Of a stretch of 64,000 bases of DNA, positions 47,898 to 55,950 are shown piece by piece (within the stretch, counting starts at the first letter, position 1; each line of letters starts with the position of its first letter). The stretch is from AC-32 sp963772975 (GTDB lineage: Bacteria > Actinomycetota > Thermoleophilia > Gaiellales > Gaiellaceae): NCBI GenBank assembly GCA_963772975.1, contig CAVYZH010000002.1, positions 62,001 through 126,000 of the forward strand, given 5' to 3'. Both the position numbers and the translations under genes were made by a program. The notes below the pieces were generated by a model. That model was not told where the DNA came from. It worked only from the letters and a program-made list of their open reading frames with translations, and made no database searches.

Positions 47898-48167
47898 ATG
47901 CCGAACATCAAACAGCAGAAGAAACGTGTCCGAACCGCGGCTCAGGAGCGGCTCGAGAACCTCCGCTACCTCTCGACCGTGAAGACCTTCACTCGCCGCC
48001 TGCGTGCGGCCGTGGACGACGGTGACAAGGCGCGGATCGCCGAGGAGCACCGCGCGCTCGTCCGCTGGGTGGACAAGGCCGCCGCCCGTGGCGCACTGCA
48101 CCGGAACGCCGCCGCCCGCAAGAAGGCGCAGGCCGCCCGCCTCGTCTCAGGCTCCGGCTCTAGCTAG
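47898..48167 (+). CDS. rpsT: 30S ribosomal protein S20
   Basis: An 89-residue S20: MPNIKQQKKRVRTAAQERL, then a helical bundle with TVKTFTRRLRAAVDDGDK and a C-terminal DKAAARGALHRNAAARKKAQ motif typical of the family. A TACCAT -10-like hexamer lies about 35 bases upstream. It converges with holA with a 4-base overlap of stops; the holA-rpsT neighbourhood is conserved in many bacteria. Confidence 0.96.
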   Translation: MPNIKQQKKRVRTAAQERLENLRYLSTVKTFTRRLRAAVDDGDKARIAEEHRALVRWVDKAAARGALHRNAAARKKAQAARLVSGSGSS

Positions 48168-49168
48168 TTCGCGGCGCTCGTTGCCGGCTCGGCCGGGCGG
48201 GTGATCTCGATCAACGCGCGGGCGAACTCGAGCTCGCTCGGGAGCTTGCTGCCGCCCTTCAACGCCAGGTCGAGGTCGGCCAGCCGCACCACGGCGCTGC
48301 CCAGCTCCTCGGGCGTGTAGTTCCGCGCCTGCTCGTAGAGCTTCTGGACGTAGAAGCGGTTTCGCTTCAGACGCTCGGCCGCGGCGGCGGGCGGGACGCC
48401 CTGGCCGTCGAGCTCTTGGCACTCGCGCACGCGGCCGACGTGATTCGTCAGCAGACCGGCCGTCCGCAGCAGGACGTCGCGTGAGGCGTCGCCTGAGCGC
48501 TCGACGAGCCGCTCGCTGGCGGTGAGCACGCCCGGAACGTCCCGGCGTCCCCACGAGTCGGTCAAGTCGAACGGCGGCGTTTCGGCCCTCGCAGGGACGA
48601 GCTCGACAACCTCGCGCTCGCCGATCAGCTCGCCGGCTGCCCAGGTGGTGAGCTTGTCGACCTCCGTGGCGAGCTCCTGTGTGTTCTCACCCACGAGCTC
48701 GACGATTGCTCGGGCGGCCTCTTGGTCGATCTGAACGCCCCGGTCACGAAACTGCTGCTGGACCCATTTCGGCATGTCGGCCTTGCTGCTCCGACCGCGG
48801 GTCGGGAGGTCGAAGCTGAGCACCTCCCCGGCCTTGGCGACCGCCTTGGCGAGCGCGGAGTCGAGCTTGACGTCGTCACCGACCAGCGCGAGCACGGTCG
48901 TCGGTGCCGGCCGCTCGAGGTAGTGCTGGACGGCCTTCAGGTCGGCCGCCTTCCAACTCTCGACCGCCTCGACGATGACGAGCCGGCGCTCAACGGTGAA
49001 GAGCCCGAGCGCGTTGCAGGCGGCGGCGACGTCCTCCCCGCTCGACTCGTGCGCGCTCAGCTGCTCCGTCGCGTCCTCGCCGACGCGGTCCCGGAGCCGT
49101 CGCAGCGCGCGCGTCACCTTCGGCTTGTCGGTCCCCCTGATCAGGTACGCGGAGAGGAGCTCAGCCAT
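48164..49168 (-). CDS. holA: DNA polymerase III subunit delta
   Basis: A 334-residue HolA, the clamp-loader delta subunit that opens the sliding clamp. It starts MAELLSAYLIRGTDKPKV, has VEAVESWKAADLKAVQHYLERP in the N-terminal AAA-like domain, and RLVERSGDASRDVLLRTAGLL plus LPSELEFARALIEITRP at the C-terminus. P-loop function is not expected in delta. The start overlaps the comEC 3' end by 28 bases; comEA-comEC-holA is a conserved order. Confidence 0.9.
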   Translation of the reverse strand: MAELLSAYLIRGTDKPKVTRALRRLRDRVGEDATEQLSAHESSGEDVAAACNALGLFTVERRLVIVEAVESWKAADLKAVQHYLERPAPTTVLALVGDDVKLDSALAKAVAKAGEVLSFDLPTRGRSSKADMPKWVQQQFRDRGVQIDQEAARAIVELVGENTQELATEVDKLTTWAAGELIGEREVVELVPARAETPPFDLTDSWGRRDVPGVLTASERLVERSGDASRDVLLRTAGLLTNHVGRVRECQELDGQGVPPAAAAERLKRNRFYVQKLYEQARNYTPEELGSAVVRLADLDLALKGGSKLPSELEFARALIEITRPAEPATSAAN

Positions 49169-50589
49169 CGGCGCCAAGCATAGGCGCCCGCCACGGCCGT
49201 AACGCACAGCAGCACGAGCAAGGCGCGAGCCGACCGGACTTGCGCTCCGGGCAGTCCGCCGACGAGTCGTGCGCAGGCACCGAGGTAAGCGGCAAACCAA
49301 CCGTTGAGCCAGGCGATCGCATTCGCCCCCGGCTGCGACACCGGCCCGACCAGGGCCGCCGCGAACGCGAGCGCGAGCAGCGGCGGAACGGCCGGAGCGG
49401 CCAGCGCATTGGCCGGCACGGTCAGCAGCGGGAGGGCATGGAACTGCAGCCAGAGAATCGGCGCGGTTGCGAGCCCACAAGCGGTCGAAACGGCGATCAC
49501 ACCCGCGAAAGCGTCGGGCAGCGGGTAGCCCTCGAAGGTCTTCAGTAGCCTCGGCACGAGCACGAAGATCGCCACCACCGCCGCGAACGAGAGCTGGAAG
49601 CCTGGGTCCAGCAACGCGTACGGGTTCCATGCGAGCAGCACGAACGCGCCGAGCAGGCAGAAGTGCCAGCGGTCGGCCGGCCGCGCGGCGAGCCAGGCCA
49701 GCGAGACAAGCACCCCGGAGACGCCGGCCCGGATGACCGAGGGCTGCGCGCCGACGGCGAGCACGTAGGCCGCGATCGCCGCGAGCGCCCCGAGCTGGCC
49801 GAGCCAGCGCGGGATGCCGAGCAGCCACGCCAGAGCCAGCGCGCCACCCGCGACGAGCACGACATTTTGTCCCGAGACCGCCAACAGGTGGTAGAGACCG
49901 GAGGCGCGGAAGCGCTGACGCAGATCATCTGAGAGCGACTGCTCGTCGCCCAGCACGACACCCTCGACGATGCCGCGGCGCTCGCCGCGGAGGCCGGGCG
50001 CGATCGAGCTCGCGAGCGCTCGGCGCAGCCTGTCGGCGATGCCTCCGAGCCCCCCACGTCGGCCGATCTGACGCCAGCGATCGGCTTGCAGCACCACGTG
50101 GACCCCGTGACGCTGCAGCCAGGTCGTCTCGTCGAAGCCATTCTTGGGCGGCTTTGGCCGCCGGACCGTGACGACGGTCTCGATCAGGGCTCCCTGTGGC
50201 GGCGAGCGACCGAGCGGCAGCTCGAGCAAAACGGCCTCGCGGAAGCGGAGCCGGCCGAAGCGCCGGATCTGGGCAGGAACGCGCAGCTCGAACTTGGAGT
50301 GCCGCGTCGGGCCGGTGACCGCGAGCACGCTTCGCTCCGACGTGTCCACGTGCGCCAAGAGCACGCTGCGGTCGAGGGCGTCGAGGCGCGCGCTGCCCCA
50401 CCACCACCCGAGCAACGCCAGTGCCGCGAGGAGCAAGACGGGCCGCGCTTCCCGGCCCGGCGCTGCCAGCGCAAGCCCGGCGCAGAGGCAGAGGGCCACC
50501 GGCGTCGACCCGCGAACCAGGTTGGCCCCCGCCAGCCCTAGGCAGAGCGCGGCGGCGTACTTGTGGGGCGAGCGACCCGGGACGCTCAC
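49141..50589 (-). CDS. ComEC-type DNA uptake channel, without the metallo-hydrolase domain
   Basis: A 482-residue multi-helix protein. The N-terminal OB-fold region (TGPTRHSKFELRVP, PPQGALIETVVTV) is followed by the competence domain with LYHLLAVSGQNVVLVAGG and LDPGFQLSFAAV, both diagnostic of ComEC. Many ComEC proteins are 700-800 residues with a C-terminal metallo-beta-lactamase-like nuclease; here the protein ends after the helices, and holA follows directly. Either the nuclease is absent or it is encoded elsewhere. Confidence 0.9.
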   Translation of the reverse strand: MSVPGRSPHKYAAALCLGLAGANLVRGSTPVALCLCAGLALAAPGREARPVLLLAALALLGWWWGSARLDALDRSVLLAHVDTSERSVLAVTGPTRHSKFELRVPAQIRRFGRLRFREAVLLELPLGRSPPQGALIETVVTVRRPKPPKNGFDETTWLQRHGVHVVLQADRWRQIGRRGGLGGIADRLRRALASSIAPGLRGERRGIVEGVVLGDEQSLSDDLRQRFRASGLYHLLAVSGQNVVLVAGGALALAWLLGIPRWLGQLGALAAIAAYVLAVGAQPSVIRAGVSGVLVSLAWLAARPADRWHFCLLGAFVLLAWNPYALLDPGFQLSFAAVVAIFVLVPRLLKTFEGYPLPDAFAGVIAVSTACGLATAPILWLQFHALPLLTVPANALAAPAVPPLLALAFAAALVGPVSQPGANAIAWLNGWFAAYLGACARLVGGLPGAQVRSARALLVLLCVTAVAGAYAWRRWLSSSPRT

Positions 50590-51176
50590 GGAACGACCAG
50601 CTCGTGCAGCTGATCGAGCCGCTTCGGCCCGATCCCCGGCACGGCATCGAGCTCGTCGACCGACTGGAACGCGCCGTGCTGCTGGCGGTAGTCGAGGATC
50701 TTCTGCGCGGTCACGGGTCCGACGCCGGGCAGCGAGTCGAGTTGCTCGAGCGTCGCGGTGCTGAGCTGCACCGGGGCAGCGGCGCCGCCCGCGGAGGCAG
50801 AGCCCGCCCCCGCCGCCGCGACGCCCCGTCGAGGTACGACGACCTGCTCGCCGTCGGCCAACGGCGCGGCGAGATTGACCTGCGCCAGGTCAGCCTTGAC
50901 AGTGGCCCCGCCCGCGCGGGTGAGGGCGTCCGCGATGCGCGAGCCCTGCGCGAGCCGGTACAGGCCCGGCCGGCGCACAGCTCCGACGACGTCCACCACC
51001 ACCCGCGAGGACGGCAGCCCGGTCACGCCCGCGCCAGCGGCCGGCGGCAGGGGGAGGGGTGCCGCCGTCGTGGTCGTACCCGCCCCAAGGACGAAGCGCC
51101 CCAGGAGCAGGATCAGGGCGAGCGAGCCCGCGGCGGCCAGGAGAAGCCGCCGCCGCTGGAGAAGGAACTCCGGCAT
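50586..51176 (-). CDS. ComEA-type DNA receptor (SLBB and helix-hairpin-helix domains)
   Basis: A 196-residue membrane-anchored protein. The ATG at 51176 gives MPEFLLQRRRLLLAAAG, then one transmembrane helix. An SLBB-like domain (VVDVVGAVRRPGLYRLAQG, residues about 60-115) and a C-terminal helix-hairpin-helix pair (LDSLPGVGPVTAQKILDYR and LDAVPGIGPKRLDQL) bind DNA. With ComEC it would take up DNA across the membrane. The two genes overlap by 4 bases. A palindromic element lies 22 bases upstream. Confidence 0.92.
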   Translation of the reverse strand: MPEFLLQRRRLLLAAAGSLALILLLGRFVLGAGTTTTAAPLPLPPAAGAGVTGLPSSRVVVDVVGAVRRPGLYRLAQGSRIADALTRAGGATVKADLAQVNLAAPLADGEQVVVPRRGVAAAGAGSASAGGAAAPVQLSTATLEQLDSLPGVGPVTAQKILDYRQQHGAFQSVDELDAVPGIGPKRLDQLHELVVP

Positions 51177-51197
51177 GCGTCGAGCGTGCCCGAGCAA

Positions 51198-51239
51198 CCG
51201 TCACACGTGTGTGACGCCTTCGTGCCGAATGCGTGACGG
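51198..51239 (-). promoter_or_regulatory. Compound palindrome upstream of comEA
   Basis: In the 67-base gap between leuS and comEA, ccgtcac (51198-51204) and gtgacgg (51233-51239) form an outer inverted repeat. The left half itself contains GTCAC-N6-GTGAC. Bases 51207-51233 match 22 of 27 positions of the element at 35161-35187 upstream of era. The layout suggests a regulator site for competence; a terminator for leuS is an alternative. Confidence 0.5.
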
Positions 51240-51243
51240 TCTT

Positions 51244-53634
51244 CTAGACGACCAGGTTGACGAGCTTCCCGGGGACGACGATCGTCTGCCGGATCTCCTT
51301 GCCGTCCAGGTGCGCCTGCACCCGCGCCGAGGCCTTTGCCCGCTCGACCAGCTGCTCCTCGGACTCCGCGACCGACGCCTCCACCCGGTCTCGCACGCGG
51401 CCGTTGACCTGCAGCACCAGCTCGAAGGTCTCCCGCTCCAGCTGCGACTCGTCGGCGACCGGCCACGGCTGCTCCCACAGGCGCTCGTGCCCCAGCACCG
51501 ACCACAGCTCCTCGGCGATGTGCGGGGCGTACGGCTGGATCAGCGAGACCGCGGTCTCGGCGGCGAAGCGCGCGCCCGGCGCCGACGGGTCGCGCCCGAG
51601 CTCGTTGACCAGCTCCATCACCGCCGCGATCGGCGTGTTGAAGACGAACCGGCGGCCGATGTCGTCGCTCACCCTCGCGATCGTTTCGTGGGCCTTCCGC
51701 ACCAGCGGGCCCGCGGCGCCGTCCGAACCGGCCTCACCCGACGCAGCCGCCTCGTGCACGATCCGCCACAGCCGACGTAGGAAGCGGCCGATGCCCTCGA
51801 TCCCCTCCTCGGTCCAGTCCATGTCCTGGTCGGCTGGGCCGACGAACAGGATGTAGAGCCGTACCGCGTCCGCGCCGTACATGTCGGCCAGCTGGTCGGG
51901 TGCGGTCACGTTGCCCTTCGACTTCGACATCTTCGTACCGCCCTGGCGCACCCAGCCCTGGTGGAACAGCCGCTGGAACGGCTCGCGGAAGCCGACCATC
52001 CCCTGCTCGTTCAGCACCTTGACGAAGAAGCGCGAGTAGAGCAGGTGCCCGGTGGCGTGGTCGATCCCGCCGATGTACTGGTCGACCGGCCCCCAGAAAT
52101 CGACCAGCCGCCGCGAGAACGGCTCGCGGTCGTTGTGCGGGTCGCAATAGCGGAGGAAGTACCACGCCGAGTCAACGAAGGTGTCCATCGTCTCGGCCTC
52201 GCGCTTGCCCGGCCCGCCGCACGACGGACAGGGGACGTTCAGCCACTCCTCGTTCGAGGCCAGCGGCGGCTTGCCCTTAGGGCGGTAGTCGTCCACCTCC
52301 GGCAGCAGCACGGGCAGCTCATCGTCCGGGACGGGGACGATCCCGCAGTCGCCGCAGTAGACGACCGGGATCGGCGCCCCCCAGTAGCGCTGCCGCGAAA
52401 AGCCCCAGTCGCGCAGCCGGAAGCTGACCGCGGGCCGGCCACGGAGGCGCTCGCCCAGCCACTCGACGATCGCCTGCTTCGCTTCCTCGACGGGCATGCC
52501 GCTGAACTGCCCCGAGTCGACCAGCGTGCCGGTCTCCTCGTCGATCACCGGCACGACAGGAAGCTCGTGGCGCTCGGCGAACGCCCGGTCGCGCTCGTCG
52601 TGCCCGGGCACCGCCATGATCGCGCCGGTGCCGTACTCCATCAGCACGTAGTCGGCGACCCAGACCGGAATCGGCGCGTCGGTCGCCGGGTTGACGGCGT
52701 AGAAGCCGGTGAAGACGCCGGTCTTGTCCTCGGCCGAAGCCCGTACCTCGACGCGCTGGACCATCGCCTTCGAGACGTACTCGCCCAGCTCCGCGCCATT
52801 CGGCGAGCGGTCGACCAGCTCGTCGACCAGCGGGTGCTCGGGCGCCAGCACGAAGAAGGTCGCGCCGAAGACCGTGTCCGGGCGCGTCGTGAACACCGGC
52901 ACGTCCTCGTCGAGCTCGTCGATCCGGAACAGCAGCTCGGCGCCCTCGGAACGCCCGATCCAGTTGCGCTGGATCGTCTTCGTCCGCTCGGGCCAGTCGA
53001 TCAGCTCGTGGTCGCGCAGCAGGGCGTCGGCGTAGGCCGTGATCCGGAAGAACCACTGCTCCAGCTTCCGGACCTCGACCGCGGTGCCGCAGCGGTCGCA
53101 GTGGCCGTTCACGACCTGTTCGTTCGCCAGCACCGTCTGGTCGTGCGGGCACCAGTTGACCGCTGCCTCCTTGCGGTAGGCGAGCCCGTGCTCCAGGAAG
53201 CGCAGGAACAGCCACTGCGTCCAGCGGTAGTAGGCCGGATCGTGCGCGGCGATCACGCGGTCCCAGTCGATCGCCCAGCCCAGCCGGTGCATCTGGCGCT
53301 CGATGTTGTCGATGTTGCGCTCGACGATCTCGCGCGGGTGGCCGCCCTCGTTGATCGCAGCGTTCTCGGCGGGCAGGCCGAACGAGTCCCAGCCCATCGG
53401 GCGCAGCACGTGCTTGCCGTGTCGGCGCTGGAAGTGCGTGACGACGTCGCCCAGCGTGTAGTTGAGGACGTGCCCCATGTGCAGGTCGCCCGAGGGGTAG
53501 GGCAGCATTTCGAGCTGGTAGAACTTGTCGTCCGGCTCCGCGCCCGGCGGAGGATCGTCGACGTAGAAGGCCCGCGCGTCCTCCCAAACCCGCTGCCACT
53601 TCGCCTCGATCGCTTGTGGGTCGTACGTGTCCAA
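51244..53634 (-). CDS. leuS: Leucyl-tRNA synthetase
   Basis: A 796-residue class Ia synthetase, bacterial LeuS length. DLHMGHVLNYTLGD has the HIGH-like motif, the CP1 editing domain includes FTTRPDTVFGATF and YGTGAIMAVPGHDERD, and KMSKSKGN is the KMSKS loop. Two CxxC zinc pairs (CPHDQ..CDRC; CPSCGG) are visible. The TTG at 53634 follows a ggagg site by 7 bases and gives LDTYDPQAIEAKW, the usual LeuS N-terminus. Upstream lies an attenuator-like leader with a leucine-containing peptide. Confidence 0.96.
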   Translation of the reverse strand: MDTYDPQAIEAKWQRVWEDARAFYVDDPPPGAEPDDKFYQLEMLPYPSGDLHMGHVLNYTLGDVVTHFQRRHGKHVLRPMGWDSFGLPAENAAINEGGHPREIVERNIDNIERQMHRLGWAIDWDRVIAAHDPAYYRWTQWLFLRFLEHGLAYRKEAAVNWCPHDQTVLANEQVVNGHCDRCGTAVEVRKLEQWFFRITAYADALLRDHELIDWPERTKTIQRNWIGRSEGAELLFRIDELDEDVPVFTTRPDTVFGATFFVLAPEHPLVDELVDRSPNGAELGEYVSKAMVQRVEVRASAEDKTGVFTGFYAVNPATDAPIPVWVADYVLMEYGTGAIMAVPGHDERDRAFAERHELPVVPVIDEETGTLVDSGQFSGMPVEEAKQAIVEWLGERLRGRPAVSFRLRDWGFSRQRYWGAPIPVVYCGDCGIVPVPDDELPVLLPEVDDYRPKGKPPLASNEEWLNVPCPSCGGPGKREAETMDTFVDSAWYFLRYCDPHNDREPFSRRLVDFWGPVDQYIGGIDHATGHLLYSRFFVKVLNEQGMVGFREPFQRLFHQGWVRQGGTKMSKSKGNVTAPDQLADMYGADAVRLYILFVGPADQDMDWTEEGIEGIGRFLRRLWRIVHEAAASGEAGSDGAAGPLVRKAHETIARVSDDIGRRFVFNTPIAAVMELVNELGRDPSAPGARFAAETAVSLIQPYAPHIAEELWSVLGHERLWEQPWPVADESQLERETFELVLQVNGRVRDRVEASVAESEEQLVERAKASARVQAHLDGKEIRQTIVVPGKLVNLVV

Positions 53635-53651
53635 ATCCGCCTCCAGAAACG

Positions 53652-53674
53652 AAAAAGCCTCTCGAACGAGAGGC
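53652..53674 (-). terminator. Intrinsic terminator in the leuS leader (attenuator)
   Basis: On the minus strand gcctctcg pairs with cgagaggc (53674-53657) and is followed directly by TTTTT, a classic intrinsic terminator, only 18 bases before the leuS start codon. Just upstream is a longer hairpin closed by gggaac (53678-53683) and gttccc (53705-53710) around an acgcgg/ccgcgt stem. The arrangement fits transcription attenuation of leuS. It is too short for a T-box leader, and the conserved T-box sequence is not present. Confidence 0.8.
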
Positions 53675-53714
53675 CAAGGGAACCCGACGCGGCGCCGCCG
53701 CGTTGTTCCCTGCT

Positions 53715-53735
53715 CTACTCGAGAAGCTGCTTCAT
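53715..53735 (-). CDS. Putative leuS leader peptide (MKQLLE)
   Basis: A six-codon ORF with two adjacent leucine codons (CTT, CTC) ends 41 bases before the leuS terminator. Leucine starvation would stall a ribosome here and could alter which of the two downstream hairpins forms, allowing read-through into leuS. CTT is uncommon in this GC-rich genome, which would strengthen stalling. The ribosome site is poor (aggg right at the ATG), so this is an inference from position and codons. Confidence 0.5.
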   Translation of the reverse strand: MKQLLE

Positions 53736-53762
53736 CCCTGCGGACTTTAGCATCGCTGCGTC

Positions 53763-55016
53763 GTGTTGAGCCCACAGCTCTTTCCGGAGACCGCCGCAGT
53801 CGAGGACGGTGAGCTCTCAGTCGGCGGCCTGCTTGCCTCGGAGCTCGCGGCCGAGTTCGGCACGCCGCTCGTCGTCTACTGCGAGCAGACGATCCTGGAC
53901 GCCGCCCGCGCCTACCGCGAGGCCGCGCCCGACGCGCTGCCGCTCTACAGCCTGAAGGCGTTCCCGAACGTGGCGCTCCTGCGGCTGCTGGCGGCCGAGG
54001 GCTTCGGCGCCGACGTCTCGACGCTCGGTGAGCTCGCCTTCGCCCGCCGCGCCGGGATCGAGGGCGAGCGGATCGTCGTCCACGGCAACAACAAGAGCGA
54101 CGAGGAGCTCCGTGCAGCGGCCGAGGCCGACGTGCGCTTCGTCGTGCTCGACGCGCTCGACGAGGCGGAGCGGGCCGCGGCGGCAGGCGTACGCCGCGTG
54201 CTGGTGCGTGTGACGCCGGGAATCGAGGCGGACACACACGAGAAGATCCGCACGGCCCAGCACGGCTCGAAGTTCGGCCTCCCGCCCGACGACGCGCTCG
54301 AGGCGGCCGAGGCCGCGCGCAAAGCCGGGCTCGAGGTCGCAGGCGTCCACCTGCACATCGGCTCGCAGCTGCTCGACCCGCGTGCCGGCCTCGAGACGAT
54401 CGACTGGCTGAAGGACTTCGCCGCGCGAGAGTGGGTGCCCGCGGTGGTCGACCTCGGCGGCGGCCTCGGGATCCGGTACGTCGACGGCGAGCGGCCGCCC
54501 GAGATTCGCGAGTTCGTCGCCACGCTGCTCGCCCGGCTCGCCGACGGCTGGCCCGGCGAACCACCGCAGGTGATCCTCGAGCCGGGCCGCTCGCTCGTCG
54601 GGCGGGCGGGCCTGACCCTTTACCGGGTCGGCGTCGTCAAGCGGGCGAGCGAGGAGGTCACGTACGTGGCGGTCGACGGCGGCATGTCCGACAACCCGCG
54701 CCCTCAGCTCTACGGCGCCCGCTACAGCGCACTGCTCGCCAACCGCGCCGACGAGGAGGCCGTGCGGGCCTACGACGTCTGCGGCAAGCACTGCGAGTCC
54801 GGCGACGTGCTGATCGAGGGCGTGCGCCTGCCCGAGCCGCGCCGCGGCGACCTGCTCGCCGTCCCCGCGACCGGCGCCTACACGCTCTCGATGGGCTCGA
54901 ACTACAACGCCGTCCCGCGGCCGGCCGCGGTGCTGGTCGCCGACGGGCAGGCACGGGTGATCCGCAGCCGCGAGAACGTCGACGATCTCCTTCGCCACGA
55001 GGAGGCCAATGGCTAG
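53763..55016 (+). CDS. lysA: Diaminopimelate decarboxylase
   Basis: A 417-residue PLP enzyme making L-lysine from meso-diaminopimelate. The PLP lysine is in LYSLKAFPN near residue 65; HGNNKSDEEL, HLHIGSQLL, ILEPGRSLVG, and CGKHCESGDVL with the partner-subunit active-site Cys follow, as does GAYTLSMGSNYN near the end. The start is a GTG, 9 bases after a TAGCAT -10-like hexamer (53748-53753), suggesting a very short leader. It is divergent from leuS, the two starts being 128 bases apart. Confidence 0.95.
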   Translation: MLSPQLFPETAAVEDGELSVGGLLASELAAEFGTPLVVYCEQTILDAARAYREAAPDALPLYSLKAFPNVALLRLLAAEGFGADVSTLGELAFARRAGIEGERIVVHGNNKSDEELRAAAEADVRFVVLDALDEAERAAAAGVRRVLVRVTPGIEADTHEKIRTAQHGSKFGLPPDDALEAAEAARKAGLEVAGVHLHIGSQLLDPRAGLETIDWLKDFAAREWVPAVVDLGGGLGIRYVDGERPPEIREFVATLLARLADGWPGEPPQVILEPGRSLVGRAGLTLYRVGVVKRASEEVTYVAVDGGMSDNPRPQLYGARYSALLANRADEEAVRAYDVCGKHCESGDVLIEGVRLPEPRRGDLLAVPATGAYTLSMGSNYNAVPRPAAVLVADGQARVIRSRENVDDLLRHEEANG

Positions 55017-55950
55017 GCTCGCGCACATGCCAGGCCGCCTCGCTCGCATCCCCGGTGTCGTGCTCGTCAGCATCGCCGCCGCGATGTGGGGCCTCGACGG
55101 CCTGATTCGCAAGCCGCTCGCCGACTCGACCTCGGCCTACACGATCGTCTTCGGCGAGCATGTGGCACTCGTGCTGGTGACGCTGCCGCTGCTCGTCCCG
55201 GCAATGGTCGCGCTCTGGCGCGCCGGCCCCGCCTACGTCGCAGCCGGGGTCGCTGTCGGTGCGGGCGCCTCGGCGATCGCGACGATCCTGTTCACGAAGG
55301 CGATCTTCCACGGGGACTTCATCACCGTGGTCGTGCTGCAGCAGGTGCAGCCGCTGATCGTCGTCGTCGGCGCCTGGCTCGTGCTCGGCGAACAGCCGCG
55401 GCGCGGCTTCTTCTGGTTCCTACTTGCCGCGCTCGTCGGCGTCTGGCTGATCTCGTTGCCGCACCCGCTCCAGCCCCACGCGCACGGCCTGATCCCGGTG
55501 GCGGAGACGCTCGCGGCCGCAACGCTCTGGGCGATGGGCACCGTCTTCGGGCGCTTCCTGACCGGGCGCCTGCGCTTCGAGCACGTGCTGACGGTTCGCT
55601 TTGCCTTCGGACTGGTCGCCGCCGCCTGCGCCTTGCCGATCGTCGGAGCTCCGGCCTTCGCCGGTCTCCACGACAGCGTCTGGATCGCGGTGCTCGCGCT
55701 CGTGACCGGCTTGTTCGCGCTCGGGCTCTACTACTACGGGCTGCAGCGCACTCCCGCGCTGCTCGCATCACTCGGCGAGCTGGCGTTCCCGGTCACGACG
55801 ACGCTGGTCGGGATCTACGTCTTCGACTCGTCGCTGCGCTGGACCCAGTGGGTGGGCGTTGCGCTGACGGTCACCGTGATCAGCCTGCTGCCGGTGAGGC
55901 GACGCGAGCTTGTCACGCTCCCGGTGGGCGAGCCCGCGCTCGTTACCTGA
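55009..55950 (+). CDS. EamA/DMT-family transporter
   Basis: A 313-residue integral membrane protein with ten predicted helices in two EamA repeats (about residues 15-145 and 160-300). VLQQVQPLIVVVGAWLVLGEQPRRG is the conserved end of repeat one in family form, and ASLGELAFPVTTTLVGIYVF that of repeat two. Such proteins export amino acids or other metabolites. The start overlaps lysA by 8 bases, so lysine or a related amino acid is a reasonable substrate guess. An ATG six codons downstream is an alternative start. Confidence 0.85.
   Translation: MARLAHMPGRLARIPGVVLVSIAAAMWGLDGLIRKPLADSTSAYTIVFGEHVALVLVTLPLLVPAMVALWRAGPAYVAAGVAVGAGASAIATILFTKAIFHGDFITVVVLQQVQPLIVVVGAWLVLGEQPRRGFFWFLLAALVGVWLISLPHPLQPHAHGLIPVAETLAAATLWAMGTVFGRFLTGRLRFEHVLTVRFAFGLVAAACALPIVGAPAFAGLHDSVWIAVLALVTGLFALGLYYYGLQRTPALLASLGELAFPVTTTLVGIYVFDSSLRWTQWVGVALTVTVISLLPVRRRELVTLPVGEPALVT

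Noticed and set aside
53640..53762. T-box riboswitch upstream of leuS
   Set aside because: The leader is only about 100 bases, and the conserved TGGNACCGCG element is not present; only AGGGAACAACGCGG is vaguely similar.
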